A stretch of 64,000 nt of DNA from Litchfieldia sinesaloumensis (GTDB taxonomy: Bacteria; Bacillota; Bacilli; Bacillales; Bacillaceae_L): assembly GCF_900156865.1 (NCBI RefSeq), contig NZ_LT732529.1, positions 4,082,511 to 4,146,510 on the forward strand, written 5' to 3'. The translations under genes and the position numbers were made by a program. The notes under the pieces were generated by a model that saw nothing but the letters and a program-made list of their open reading frames with translations, was not told the origin of the DNA and made no database searches. Below, piece by piece: positions 35,144 to 44,140 of this stretch (positions within the stretch are counted from its first letter, which is position 1; each line of letters starts with the position of its first letter).

Positions 35144-35417
35144 AATTAGAAGTTTGGAATCTTTTATTCTAGAAAAGGTGGAAGTTTCGATTTTAGATAA
35201 AGATGGAGAAGACAAAGCACCGTTTGTAAAAAAGAATATACGTAAAACAGAGCTTTGTCCGGACGGAACGCATCTCCGTATTTACTTTGACCGGCTGCAG
35301 TTCTTTGCAGTTCCTTTAACCGCAGAGGTAGCGATAAGTGATGAGTTTTGGTCAGCCTTTGATCAGGAAACTGGATTAACCTACGTTGTGAAAAAAGGAA
35401 GTGGTCGTGATGGCTAG
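35130..35417 (+). CDS. Unknown small soluble protein, 95 aa
   Basis: A 95-residue predicted beta-rich protein (VEVSILDKDGEDKAPF, GTHLRIYFDRLQFFAVPL) with one cysteine. I start at GTG 35130, which has AAAGGG about ten bases upstream and overlaps the previous gene by 14 bases. Its end overlaps the NarK start by eight bases. The tight overlaps place it firmly in the operon, but no family is recognised. Confidence 0.5.
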   Translation: MELTEIRSLESFILEKVEVSILDKDGEDKAPFVKKNIRKTELCPDGTHLRIYFDRLQFFAVPLTAEVAISDEFWSAFDQETGLTYVVKKGSGRDG

Positions 35418-36909
35418 AAAAATACAGCTTCCGCTTCAGACATTAAATCTTGTTGTAGGATTTATGGTTTGGGTACTCATTTCTTCTTTGCTACCGTTTA
35501 TGAAAGAGGATATTAATATTCCAGCAAACCAATTAGCTTTGGTAACTGCGATTCCCGTTATTCTTGGTTCAATCTTACGGATTCCGCTTGGATATTACGC
35601 GAATCAGTTTGGTGCGAGAATAATATTTTTAGTTAGTTTTATTTTATTGCTGTTTCCAGTTTATTATATTAGTATAGCTAATTCGGTAGCTGATCTCTTA
35701 ATAGGCGGATTATTCCTAGGGATTGGGGGCGCGGTTTTCTCCGTTGGTGTAACATCACTTCCTAAGTACTATCCAAAGGAAAAACACGGGTTTGTTAACG
35801 GAATTTATGGTGCGGGGAATCTTGGAACGGCGATTTCTACATTTGCAGCACCTGTGATTGCAACGCAAATCGGTTGGTCTTTAACTGTTCAACTCTATTT
35901 AGTTGTATTAGCATTGTTCATTTTGGCAAACTTCTTTTTAGGAGATAAGAAGGAAATAAAGGTTCAAACCCCGTTAATGGAGCAAATTAAGGGTGTCTAT
36001 AAAAATGAAAAACTTTGGTTATTAAGTTTGTTTTATTTTATTACATTTGGCTCTTTTGTTGCGTTTACAATCTATCTACCCAACTTTTTAGTAGAGAACT
36101 TTGGCTTAGATAAGGTGGACGCAGGGGTTAGAACAGCAGGATTTATCGTTCTTGCGACAATCATGCGACCTATTGGTGGCTGGTTAGCGGACCGTTTCCA
36201 TTCCTTAATACTCTTAATGTTTGTATTTGGATGCTATACTGTGTCAGCAATGATATTATCGTTTGCCCCATCAATTGGGTGGTATACAATAGGATGTTTA
36301 ACAATTGCTCTCTGCGCAGGAATTGGGAATGGGGTTATTTTTAAATTAGTGCCAATGTACTTCCAAAAACAAGCGGGGATTGTGAACGGAATTGTCTCTG
36401 CAATTGGAGGATTAGGTGGATTTTTCCCGCCAATTCTATTGGGGATTCTATACAACGTCACTGGACATTACGCGATTGGATTTATGGCGTTGTCAGAGGT
36501 AGCATTAGCAAGCTTAATTCTTGTTATATGGATGTATTTCAGTGGAAGAATGGAACTTGCGAAACAAGTCATTGACCATACTGCCGAAGGGATTATGGTT
36601 ACGGATTTACATGGAAAAATCATATCTGTGAATCCAGCGTTTACAAAGATTACAGGTTTTACCTCTGAAGAGATTGTTGGGAAAACGCCAAACGTCCTGA
36701 AATCTGGCAAACAACCAAAGGAGTTCTACGAGGGGCTCTGGACAAAAATTGAGACAGAAGGCTTTTGGCAAGGGCAGATTTGGAACAAACGAAAAGACGG
36801 GTCAAACTACTTGCAATGGTTAACGATTAGTGCAATTAAGAATGACTCAGGTGATGTCGTGCAATACGCTGGTATGCTTAGTGACATGACTGGAAAACAA
36901 GTTAAATAA
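35410..36909 (+). CDS. narK: NarK-type nitrate/nitrite MFS transporter fused to a C-terminal PAS domain
   Basis: A 499-residue protein. Residues 1-380 are a twelve-helix nitrate/nitrite porter: R57 in GSILRIPLG and the arginine in ATIMRPIGGW are the expected substrate residues. The two nitrate signatures are NGIYGAGNLGTA and VNGIVSAIGGLGGFFPP. Residues 385-497 form a cytosolic PAS domain (EGIMVTDLHGKIISVNPAFT, then WQGQIWNKRKDGSNY) directly after helix 12. Ordinary NarK proteins end near residue 395-460 without it. It closes the operon of the Rieske-linked molybdoenzyme. ATG 35410 follows AAAGGAAG. A paralogue with the same architecture lies at 46004. Confidence 0.92.
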   Translation: MARKIQLPLQTLNLVVGFMVWVLISSLLPFMKEDINIPANQLALVTAIPVILGSILRIPLGYYANQFGARIIFLVSFILLLFPVYYISIANSVADLLIGGLFLGIGGAVFSVGVTSLPKYYPKEKHGFVNGIYGAGNLGTAISTFAAPVIATQIGWSLTVQLYLVVLALFILANFFLGDKKEIKVQTPLMEQIKGVYKNEKLWLLSLFYFITFGSFVAFTIYLPNFLVENFGLDKVDAGVRTAGFIVLATIMRPIGGWLADRFHSLILLMFVFGCYTVSAMILSFAPSIGWYTIGCLTIALCAGIGNGVIFKLVPMYFQKQAGIVNGIVSAIGGLGGFFPPILLGILYNVTGHYAIGFMALSEVALASLILVIWMYFSGRMELAKQVIDHTAEGIMVTDLHGKIISVNPAFTKITGFTSEEIVGKTPNVLKSGKQPKEFYEGLWTKIETEGFWQGQIWNKRKDGSNYLQWLTISAIKNDSGDVVQYAGMLSDMTGKQVK

Positions 36910-36911
36910 GC

Positions 36912-36948
36912 AAAAAAATGAATCCTTTTTATAGGGATTCATTTTTTT
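36912..36948. terminator. Bidirectional terminator between narK-PAS and the GAF gene
   Basis: AAAAAAATGAATCC / GGGATTCATTTTTTT form a long stem with an A-run and a T-run on opposite sides; it overlaps the end of the convergent GAF gene. Confidence 0.9.
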
Positions 36949-37370
36949 AATGTAGCAAATTCATCTGCTACTTTTTTTAGAAGGTCGACTTGCTCAGTTG
37001 TATATTTAACTTCAGTGCGAGAGCCAATCAGAAGGACAGCACATACTTTGCTATTCACATTAATAGGGACCGCTACAGCTGAAACTAGATTCTCTGCTAG
37101 CATTATTGGATATTGAAGACGAGTTCGCTGTCGGTCTGGTGTGTCCATATCGAGGATCATTGTTGTTCCAAAGCGAACAACTGAGCCAGAGAGTCCTTTT
37201 CCAGGTCGTATCACCATATTTTTAAAGCGGTTATTTGTATAACCATATGCGTATTCCCAACGGATGGTTTGACTACTTTGATCAACGTTTGCAATTGCAG
37301 AGAAATCACTTGAGGTGTTTGTACACAAATCATGAAGTTTTTCTTCTATTTCTATCTGTAATGCTTCCAT
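36939..37370 (-). CDS. nreA: GAF-domain protein, probable nitrate receptor NreA homologue
   Basis: A 143-residue protein that is essentially one GAF domain (AIANVDQSSQTIRWEYAYGY, then GLSGSVVRFGTTMILDMDTP, then VSAVAVPINVNSKVCAVLLI). In Staphylococcus, NreA is a GAF protein of about this length that binds nitrate and controls NreB phosphorylation. Here it lies next to a NarK gene and about 7 kb from the nreBC-like pair, so it is a good NreA candidate. AAGGAGAG precedes ATG 37370. Identity rests on domain, size and context; no ligand residues were verified. Confidence 0.72.
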   Translation of the reverse strand: MEALQIEIEEKLHDLCTNTSSDFSAIANVDQSSQTIRWEYAYGYTNNRFKNMVIRPGKGLSGSVVRFGTTMILDMDTPDRQRTRLQYPIMLAENLVSAVAVPINVNSKVCAVLLIGSRTEVKYTTEQVDLLKKVADEFATLKK

Positions 37371-37475
37371 GAATATCTCTCCTTGAATAGGAATCGTGAT
37401 TTCTTTATATAAAAGGATAATCTCTCGTTTTCATTCTACACATCTATTGTAAAGCTTTTTTATGGGGTTGTATGT

Positions 37476-37541
37476 CAGGGAATTCCCTTAACTTTATGAC
37501 TAAAAATGATGATATTTAAACCTTTTATAGGGGAAACCCAC
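37476..37541. promoter_or_regulatory. Two NreC-like palindromes between the GAF and Crp/Fnr genes
   Basis: CAGGG-AATT-CCCTT (37476-37489), containing a perfect 12-base palindrome, and TAGGG-GAAA-CCCAC (37528-37541) match the TAGGG-N4-CCCTA pattern. A weaker third copy, TCAGG-AATT-CCCCC, is at about 37605-37618. They lie in the 311-base gap between divergent genes, with TATAGT at 37650 as a plausible -10 for the fnr-like gene. Nothing else is visible in this gap. Confidence 0.5.
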
Positions 37542-37681
37542 TGTTGGAGTGTTTTACGAGGGGTAAATCACGGATGAATAAATAGGGGAATTTGGAGCAA
37601 ATATTCAGGAATTCCCCCGATATTAAGTTTTTACTATTGGTTGTATGCTTATAGTATAAAGTTTTGACGGGGGGATTTATA

Positions 37682-38416
37682 ATGTCAATGATGATTGCAC
37701 AGGAACTAAATAGAGAGATTCCTCACATAGAGTCAATTAACGAAAGCATTAATCAATTTCTATCAGATGAAAATTTAAATAAATTACAAAGCGTTATGCA
37801 TATACGAAAAGTAGCTGCAGGAACTCACCTTTTTTGGGATGGTGAGGAAGCTGAAAAGATGTACTATATCATCTCAGGAAGAGTTAAATTGCGAGCATCC
37901 TCTGAAAGAGGTAAGGATTTCTTATTATCCATTAAGGAAAAAGGAAGTCTAATTGGAGAATTCGGTGGATTCACTGGAAAGCTCTATTACAATTACCGTG
38001 CAGATGTAGAAGAAGAAACTGAGATAGGTATTATCCATATCAATGACCTGAAAAAGTTATTATACCAGTTTGGAAATTTTGCAGTGGAATTTATGAGTTG
38101 GATTGGTTGGACACAACGTATCATGCAGAATAAATTATATGATTTCCTATTCTTTGACAAGCAGGGGGCACTGGCTTCTACGTTGATAAAATTAACGACA
38201 ACACATGGTGTCAAATGTAAGGATGGTATTTTAATTGGAATTGAACTCACTAATAAAGACTTAGGTGATTTCATTGGAACCACTCGTGAAAGTGTTAACC
38301 GCCTTTTAAATGGCTGGAAAAGAGAAGGAATCGTAGAAATGTATGACCATAAGGTCGTCATTCTTCAGATGGAACGACTATATGAAATTTGTGAGTACAC
38401 AGGTGGTGTACACTAA
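37682..38416 (+). CDS. Crp/Fnr-family regulator without Fe-S cysteine clusters
   Basis: A 244-residue regulator. A cyclic-nucleotide-binding-like beta-roll spans residues 40-130 (YYIISGRVKLRASS, GSLIGEFGGFTG), and a winged helix includes DLGDFIGTTRESVNRLLNGW near residues 199-218. Unlike Bacillus subtilis Fnr it has no C-terminal cysteine cluster and no N-terminal one; only two scattered cysteines are seen (VKCKDG, EICEYT). It may answer another signal or oligomerise without a cluster. ATG 37682 has GGGGGG upstream. It sits beside the GAF and NarK genes, so it probably belongs to nitrate or anaerobic control. Confidence 0.85.
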   Translation: MSMMIAQELNREIPHIESINESINQFLSDENLNKLQSVMHIRKVAAGTHLFWDGEEAEKMYYIISGRVKLRASSERGKDFLLSIKEKGSLIGEFGGFTGKLYYNYRADVEEETEIGIIHINDLKKLLYQFGNFAVEFMSWIGWTQRIMQNKLYDFLFFDKQGALASTLIKLTTTHGVKCKDGILIGIELTNKDLGDFIGTTRESVNRLLNGWKREGIVEMYDHKVVILQMERLYEICEYTGGVH

Positions 38417-38490
38417 TAAATGAACAACAAAAATGCGCACAGCTTCAGTCCAAATAACTGATACCATGCGCTTTCTTTTTTGAAGACAGA

Positions 38491-38509
38491 GGGACAGGTA
38501 CATTGTCCC
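38491..38509. repeat. Short GGGACA...TGTCCC inverted repeat
   Basis: GGGACA-GGTACAT-TGTCCC is one of several GGGACAG-type elements in the window (others near 42368 and 45880). It lies between convergent genes, just after CTTTCTTTTTT, and may act in termination. Confidence 0.5.
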
Positions 38510-38524
38510 AACATGCGTCTATTC

Positions 38525-39718
38525 TTATATCATTGCTTTTACATGAGTTTTTGATTTTATTTTCTTTTGCCAAAACATCGTAATGAAAAGAGTAACAATG
38601 AGAAGGACTAGCCCTAGAATAAATGGATATATGATATGAACATCATATAAGAGTCCTCCAAGAGTTGGGCCAAGGATATTACCAATGCTCATATAGGCAT
38701 TATTCATCCCCATCGCAAATCCCTGTTCGTTGCCTGCTAGTTTTGAAATTAACGTGTTAAGCACAGGACGTAGGATAGAAGTAGCTAAGAAAATCAGTAG
38801 TGATATTCCGAAGAACATTGCAAAGCTGTTTGCTACTATTGATAGAAGGAATCCTACTGCTGCTACCATAATAAAAATGTTTAAGATTCTTCCTTCTCCG
38901 TAACGAGTTACCATACGATCGACAACAAATAGTTGAACAATTACACTCACAATTCCTGTAGATGTTACCATCAGTGCAATATCTTGAGGTGTTGCATTGT
39001 ATTGATTATCAACGAACAGTCCAATGACTGATTCAAAAGCCATTAATCCGAAACTCATTACGAGTGTGATGATTAATGGAATGAAAAACGGCATACGTAC
39101 GGAACGTACCAACTTCTTGGCCATGTTTTCATCATCTGCAGGCATGAAACCTTCCACTTTTTGTTGGCTCTCTTTCAGAACCACAAATGAGAAAATAACA
39201 GATACAAGTGAAACCAATGCTGAAATTAAAAAGGGGAATTTCAGTCCGAAGTCTGCCAAAAAGCCACCAATTCCTGGTCCCACAACGATTCCAAGAGACA
39301 TCGCTGCTGATATATAGCTATTCCCTTTTGCGCGTTGCTCCATTGTCGTAATGTCAGCAACATATGCAAATATTGCTGGAATGAGAAGTGCCGCACCAAT
39401 TCCACCCACAACACGAGATGCATACAGAAGCCAAATCGAATTTACAAAGTAGAAAATAAACATGGATAATGTTAGACCGGAAAGTCCATAGATAATCATT
39501 TTCCTACGTCCATATTGATCCGTCCATTTTCCTGCAATTGGTGACATAATAAATTGTGCCCCAGCAAAAATGGCAATCATCAGTCCTGCTGCTTTCCCGC
39601 CCTCATTGATGGACTCAAGATAAGCAGGTAAAATTGGTATAATAATCCCAAAGCTTCCGATCGCGATAAACATATTAATCATTAAGATAATCATCTTTTT
39701 TCGTTGGTCTGCAGTCAT
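38525..39718 (-). CDS. MFS multidrug-efflux-type transporter
   Basis: A 397-residue, twelve-helix DHA1 transporter. Motif A is GKWTDQYGRRKM, and the helix 5 motif C region reads SLGIVVGPGIGGFLADFG. It resembles NorA/Blt/TetA-like exporters and the MFS gene at 2160, though the two are diverged. A 15-residue basic C-terminus follows helix 12. It converges with the fnr-like gene and is monocistronic. The substrate is unknown. Confidence 0.88.
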   Translation of the reverse strand: MTADQRKKMIILMINMFIAIGSFGIIIPILPAYLESINEGGKAAGLMIAIFAGAQFIMSPIAGKWTDQYGRRKMIIYGLSGLTLSMFIFYFVNSIWLLYASRVVGGIGAALLIPAIFAYVADITTMEQRAKGNSYISAAMSLGIVVGPGIGGFLADFGLKFPFLISALVSLVSVIFSFVVLKESQQKVEGFMPADDENMAKKLVRSVRMPFFIPLIITLVMSFGLMAFESVIGLFVDNQYNATPQDIALMVTSTGIVSVIVQLFVVDRMVTRYGEGRILNIFIMVAAVGFLLSIVANSFAMFFGISLLIFLATSILRPVLNTLISKLAGNEQGFAMGMNNAYMSIGNILGPTLGGLLYDVHIIYPFILGLVLLIVTLFITMFWQKKIKSKTHVKAMI

Positions 39719-39940
39719 CGTACACCTCTATTTCTAGGATTATAGCAATAATCCTTTTTTAATTTTTTTCAAATAACTATACTAAGTTATTATAACTTCT
39801 TCTAGAAGTCAAAGATAATTAATACCAATAATCCGACAAGATTCGACATGAGGCAGAGGGGCAGCGCCATTACCTTCCAGGGAAAATGGACCTGTTCATC
39901 TGTCCCAGATATAATAGAAAGAAAAAATGAGGTAGTAGAT

Positions 39941-41380
39941 ATGATACATTTTGAAGATTTTCATTTGAGTGATGAGGTTTTAAAGGCGTTATCTGGTTTG
40001 GGTTTTAAGGTACCTACTGAGATTCAGGCGAAGGTTATTCCACTAGCTCTTCAGAAAAAGGACATTGTAGGGAAATCGCCAACTGGAAGTGGCAAAACGG
40101 CGGCTTTTGCGATACCCATTTGTGAATCGATAAGTTGGGAAGAAAATAAGCCTCAAGCCTTGATTTTGGCACCAACGAGGGAATTAGCTGCACAGGTAAG
40201 TGAAGATTTTATTACAATCGGTCGATTTAAGCGAATAAAGGCAGCCGCTATTTATGGTAAGCAATCCTTTGAACGACAGAAACTTGAGTTGAAACAAAAA
40301 ACACATGTCGTTGTAGGAACACCAGGTAGGGTGCTGGATCATCTTAAAAAAGGAACTCTTGTTGTAGATCAGTTATCATATTTGGTCATTGATGAGGCTG
40401 ATGAAATGCTGAATATGGGGTTCATTGATCAAGTTGAAGAGATTATCGAAGCTCTTCCAACCGATCGGATTACATTGTTGTTTTCGGCAACCTTGCCAGA
40501 GGATATCGAAAATCTTTCAGTTAATTATATGAAGTCTCCAACATATATTGAAGTGAATCGTTCACATTCTTTAACTGGTAAAACGAATCATGCATTGGTC
40601 GAAGTTCAAGAGGAAGACAAGCTGTCACTGTTAAAGGGCATTACCATTGTTGAGAATCCGGAAAGTTGTATTATTTTTTGTAGGACACAGCAGGAAGTGG
40701 ATGGTTTATATCAAAAACTAATAAAAGCAAACTATTCATGCGGTAAAATTCACGGGAGCATGGTCCAAGAAGATCGTTTTGCAGTCATGAATGATTTTAA
40801 AAAGGGGAAGTTTCGTTACTTGGTAGCGACTGATATCGCAGCAAGAGGAATTGATGTGGAAGATATTTCACTTGTCATCAGTTATGATGTCCCTCAGGAT
40901 AAGGAACGGTATGTTCATCGTATTGGTCGAACAGGTAGAGCCGGTAAAACGGGGAAGGCAATTACACTAGCAACGACAAAAGAAGAAAATTTAGTTAGAG
41001 AAATCGAAGAATACATTGGGGAAGAGATTCCAAAAGTAAAGCCCCCAAGTAAAGCAGAGATTGAGCTTGCAAAATCGTCCTTTACGGAAAAAATGAGCCG
41101 TAGACCACAGCCTAAACGTGATAAAGCAGCAGAGGTGAATAAGGATATTTTAAAGCTATATTTTAATGGAGGAAAGAAAAAGAAGCTCCGAGTGGTTGAC
41201 TTTGTTGGTACAATTTCCAACATCCCTGGGGTATCAGCAGATGATATAGGAAACATCACTCTCCAAGAGAACGCAACCTTTGTAGACATCTTAAACGGGA
41301 AAGGGCAGCATGTACTGACAGTAATGAAACACACAACCATCAAAGGAAAGCAGCTAAAAGTACATATCGCAAAAGACTAA
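39941..41380 (+). CDS. dbpA: DEAD-box ATP-dependent RNA helicase DbpA/YxiN
   Basis: A 479-residue helicase that remodels 23S rRNA during large-subunit assembly. The helicase core shows the Q motif, [21 protein letters not shown], the DEAD variant [14 protein letters not shown] and [10 protein letters not shown]. The C-terminal 75 residues ([20 protein letters not shown] onward) form the DbpA RNA-binding domain that recognises 23S hairpin 92. ATG 39941 is preceded by a GAGGTAG site. The open frame upstream to 39848 is not needed by the family alignment. The next gene lies 36 bases on. Confidence 0.93.
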   Translation: MIHFEDFHLSDEVLKALSGLGFKVPTEIQAKVIPLALQKKDIVGKSPTGSGKTAAFAIPICESISWEENKPQALILAPTRELAAQVSEDFITIGRFKRIKAAAIYGKQSFERQKLELKQKTHVVVGTPGRVLDHLKKGTLVVDQLSYLVIDEADEMLNMGFIDQVEEIIEALPTDRITLLFSATLPEDIENLSVNYMKSPTYIEVNRSHSLTGKTNHALVEVQEEDKLSLLKGITIVENPESCIIFCRTQQEVDGLYQKLIKANYSCGKIHGSMVQEDRFAVMNDFKKGKFRYLVATDIAARGIDVEDISLVISYDVPQDKERYVHRIGRTGRAGKTGKAITLATTKEENLVREIEEYIGEEIPKVKPPSKAEIELAKSSFTEKMSRRPQPKRDKAAEVNKDILKLYFNGGKKKKLRVVDFVGTISNIPGVSADDIGNITLQENATFVDILNGKGQHVLTVMKHTTIKGKQLKVHIAKD

Positions 41381-41416
41381 ATGAATAGAGAATAGGTATT
41401 TTGAGGGGAGTATATA

Positions 41417-41758
41417 ATGGATTTCGTTGAAATTGGGGTATTGGTTGCCATTTGGGGTATGTTTGGATTCAACATATTTAAGGAATATAAAAAAACAAAA
41501 AAAGAAAATAGACGACAGCTTTTTAATGTAAAAGAATTTGAATTTTGGGAAGAAAGTATGCGCATCATGGGGATACTCCTCTTTGTATCCGGATTAATTA
41601 TTGGTATTTCATTGGTAAAGCATATAGGTGCTTATTTATTAGTGGCAGGTTGGCTATTAAGTGGCATCATTTTATTGGGGAAAAGGAACAATAGAGGCTA
41701 TATAATTATGGCGGTAGCACTCTTGTTTGGGTTCATCTACTATCTAATTTGGTTTTAA
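41417..41758 (+). CDS. Unknown small membrane protein (113 aa)
   Basis: Three or four hydrophobic helices are visible: residues 4-20, 47-66, 68-84 and 94-112. A charged loop (KEYKKTKKENRRQ) follows the first. GAGGGGAG precedes ATG. It may be co-transcribed with dbpA, 36 bases upstream. No family is recognised. Confidence 0.6.
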   Translation: MDFVEIGVLVAIWGMFGFNIFKEYKKTKKENRRQLFNVKEFEFWEESMRIMGILLFVSGLIIGISLVKHIGAYLLVAGWLLSGIILLGKRNNRGYIIMAVALLFGFIYYLIWF

Positions 41759-41760
41759 GG

Positions 41761-41793
41761 ATTGGGGCATCCGTGGAGGTGCTCCATTTATTC
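41761..41793 (+). terminator. Probable terminator after the small membrane protein
   Basis: An imperfect GGGGCATCC / GAGGTGCTCC stem with a short loop is followed by ATTTATTC. Confidence 0.5.
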
Positions 41794-41908
41794 TGAAGTG
41801 AGGGTACTCATTTGTGAACAGGGACTTGCCGAACAGAATATTGATAAAAAGTAGTAAGGTCTTGTTATAATGAGAAATACTAAGATGAGCACCGGGAGGA
41901 GGACAAAA

Positions 41909-42361
41909 ATGTCAAAGCCTAATGTGGATGATTATCTTCAACAGGGGATTCATGGAGCCAAGGAAACAAAACCAGAAGAGCGAAGAAAGTTTCTTGGAAC
42001 CATTAGAGAACGAGTTTTATGGGCACTGTCACAGTCACAGGTGAGAGAGAATAAGGTATATGCAGAAATTCAAGAGGCTTGTAAAAAAAATAACGAAGTA
42101 CATATGTACTTAAATGGCCATATCAATTATCGATTTTTATCAAAATATGTACAATTAGCAAATTCGAATAACATCCAGTACACACTTGTCACGAACAAAG
42201 ATTATAATTCAGACCTAGGACTAGTGCTCGCATTCGATCACCATGCCATAGACAAAGAAGATATATACATCAGTAAAACCCCAAAACCTGTCGTACCGCA
42301 ACAACAAATCAAAGAAAAAAAAGGACTCCTCTCACGCCTCAAAAAAACCTTTAAAAAGTAG
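41909..42361 (+). CDS. YueI-family protein (DUF1694)
   Basis: A 150-residue cytosolic protein of the YueI family. It opens with VDDYLQQGIHGAKETKPEER and contains YLNGHINYRFLSKYVQLANS and LGLVLAFDHHAID, typical of the family. The C-terminal tail is strongly basic (KKGLLSRLKKTFKK). GGGAGGAGG precedes ATG 41909. The function is unknown. Confidence 0.8.
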   Translation: MSKPNVDDYLQQGIHGAKETKPEERRKFLGTIRERVLWALSQSQVRENKVYAEIQEACKKNNEVHMYLNGHINYRFLSKYVQLANSNNIQYTLVTNKDYNSDLGLVLAFDHHAIDKEDIYISKTPKPVVPQQQIKEKKGLLSRLKKTFKK

Positions 42362-42367
42362 CAAGAC

Positions 42368-42392
42368 ACAGGGACAGCTCCCGTGTCCCTGT
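42368..42392. terminator. GGGACA-type hairpin between convergent genes
   Basis: ACAGGGACA / TGTCCCTGT form a perfect nine-base stem around a seven-base loop, between the yueI-like gene and the response regulator. It belongs to the GGGACAG repeat class and probably also limits read-through. Confidence 0.55.
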
Positions 42393-42404
42393 CCCTCTAG
42401 CCAC

Positions 42405-43007
42405 TTAGATCCACCTTTTTTCTTTGGCGACTGTGACTGCTTCGGTGCGATTTTTTACGCCGAGCTTGTTGATGATTTCGGACATGTAGTTTCGAACGGT
42501 TCCTGCTGATAGGAATAACTGTGAGGATATTTCTTTTGAGGTTTTTCCTTCTGAAGCCATTCGCAATACTTCTTGTTCGCGCTCGGTAAGAGGGTTATTT
42601 TCTTTGATGCTTCCAAATATCAATTCAGGAGCAAATTCGCGTTTCCCTTTCATCACACTACGAATAGACTCAGCTAATTCATCAATCGAACCGTCTTTTA
42701 ACATGTAACCATGTACCCCAATTTTCACTGCTTGCTCAAAATAACCAGGGCGAGCAAAAGTAGTTAAGATGATAATTTTACAGGTAGAAAAGCGTCTTTT
42801 TGCTTCTTCAGCCACCTCAAGACCGTTCATATAGGGCATCTCAATATCCATTAAACACACATCGGGCTTGAGGGACAGTATCAACTTTAATGCTTCTTTA
42901 CCGTTTGATGCCTCTCCGACAATTTCAAGGTCTTCCTCAAAATCTAGTAATGAGCCTAATGCTCCTCTAAGCATGCCTTGATCCTCAGCAATCATCACTC
43001 TAATCAA
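42405..43007 (-). CDS. NarL/DesR-type response regulator (YvfU-like)
   Basis: A 200-residue regulator with receiver (AEDQGML acid pair, phospho-acceptor in VCLMDIEMP, lysine in YMLKDGS) and LuxR helix-turn-helix (LTEREQEVLRMASEGKTSKE, then LSAGTVRNYMSEIINKLG). It overlaps the kinase gene by four bases. With the upstream kinase, permease and ATPase it reproduces the yvfR-S-T-U gene order of Bacillus subtilis. It probably controls the neighbouring exporter. Confidence 0.9.
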   Translation of the reverse strand: MIRVMIAEDQGMLRGALGSLLDFEEDLEIVGEASNGKEALKLILSLKPDVCLMDIEMPYMNGLEVAEEAKRRFSTCKIIILTTFARPGYFEQAVKIGVHGYMLKDGSIDELAESIRSVMKGKREFAPELIFGSIKENNPLTEREQEVLRMASEGKTSKEISSQLFLSAGTVRNYMSEIINKLGVKNRTEAVTVAKEKRWI

Positions 43008-44140
43008 GAACCAACACCAGCCTTTTTTTCTTTTGCAATAATTGGTACAGTAATAATGAGTTTGGTTCCGTTGTTTGATAGAACTTCAACAAACCCTTCA
43101 ATCAATCGTAATCGTTCATTAATTCCTTTCAATCCATTGCCGTACATCGTATTTTCACCGAGTCCTTTTCCGTTATCATATACTGTAAGTTCGATCTGTC
43201 CCGTTTTTTGAGAGAGCTCGACAGTACATTTCCTAGCATTGCTATGCTTGACCACATTTGTAATACCTTCTTTTAGACACATACTAAGTATGTTTTGGGT
43301 GAGCAATGGGACATCTTCAAGCTTTGAGTCACCTTCAAATTGAAAGGAAATACCTGCCGTCTCTAAAATATTCTCAGTTTCAATCAGCTCTTCAGCAATG
43401 GTGATCGCTCTCATATCGGACACTAATTCTCGAACTTGTCTTAGTGCAGATCGGGAGGTTCTTTCAATCTCTTTCGTTTCAAGTTTTGCCTTTTCAATAT
43501 CCTTACTAATTAACTTATGCACGAGTTGACTTTTCAAGGTAATCATAGATAATGTGTGACCAAGTGTATCGTGAAGGTCCCTAGCAATTCTCATTCGTTC
43601 TTCACGTTTTACTAGCTCCTCAATCTGTTCGTTTGCCTCTTCTAACTGCTTTTCTAGCTCCATACGGCTATTCATTGAACGGATACCAAAAGGAGAAATC
43701 AGCATAATCACGATAAAAATCGCACTGTAAAAAACGTCGTCCAACACGATTGCATCCCAGCGAATAAGAAATGGAAGCAGGATGGCTATAGCCAATAGCC
43801 CTAATGCCCTATTAAATAGTTTTCTGTCTCTATACCAACCAATAAAATGGGCTGAAAAGAACCCTAAAAAAATATTATAAAGATTAAACGAGACTGCAAG
43901 AATGATAATAATGAAGAGTTGTAGAACCAACCAGAACGTGTACAATTTTGTGGAGGAAGAATTATAGAGCTGCCGGTAGGTAATTAAGAATATTAAAAGC
44001 AGCCCGATACCAGCGATTCGTTTCCATCCATGCTCAACTGCAACATAATAAGAAGGCAAAGCAAGATAAATCAAGAACACATAGGGAAAGAATCCGAACT
44101 TGGCGGGAAAGACCCTAAAATCCCTTATACTTTGAAGCAT
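43004..44140 (-). CDS. Membrane sensor histidine kinase (YvfT/DesK-like, HisKA_3)
   Basis: A 378-residue kinase with five or six N-terminal helices (residues 18-155), a coiled segment (MELEKQLEEANEQIEELV) and a HisKA_3 domain (RDLHDTLGHTLSMITLK, phospho-His near residue 194). A GHKL ATPase with DNGKGLGEN and GNGLKGINERL follows. It probably senses a membrane-active agent, as DesK, LiaS and LnrJ relatives do. It starts one base after the permease stop and overlaps the regulator gene by four bases. Confidence 0.9.
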   Translation of the reverse strand: MLQSIRDFRVFPAKFGFFPYVFLIYLALPSYYVAVEHGWKRIAGIGLLLIFLITYRQLYNSSSTKLYTFWLVLQLFIIIILAVSFNLYNIFLGFFSAHFIGWYRDRKLFNRALGLLAIAILLPFLIRWDAIVLDDVFYSAIFIVIMLISPFGIRSMNSRMELEKQLEEANEQIEELVKREERMRIARDLHDTLGHTLSMITLKSQLVHKLISKDIEKAKLETKEIERTSRSALRQVRELVSDMRAITIAEELIETENILETAGISFQFEGDSKLEDVPLLTQNILSMCLKEGITNVVKHSNARKCTVELSQKTGQIELTVYDNGKGLGENTMYGNGLKGINERLRLIEGFVEVLSNNGTKLIITVPIIAKEKKAGVGS

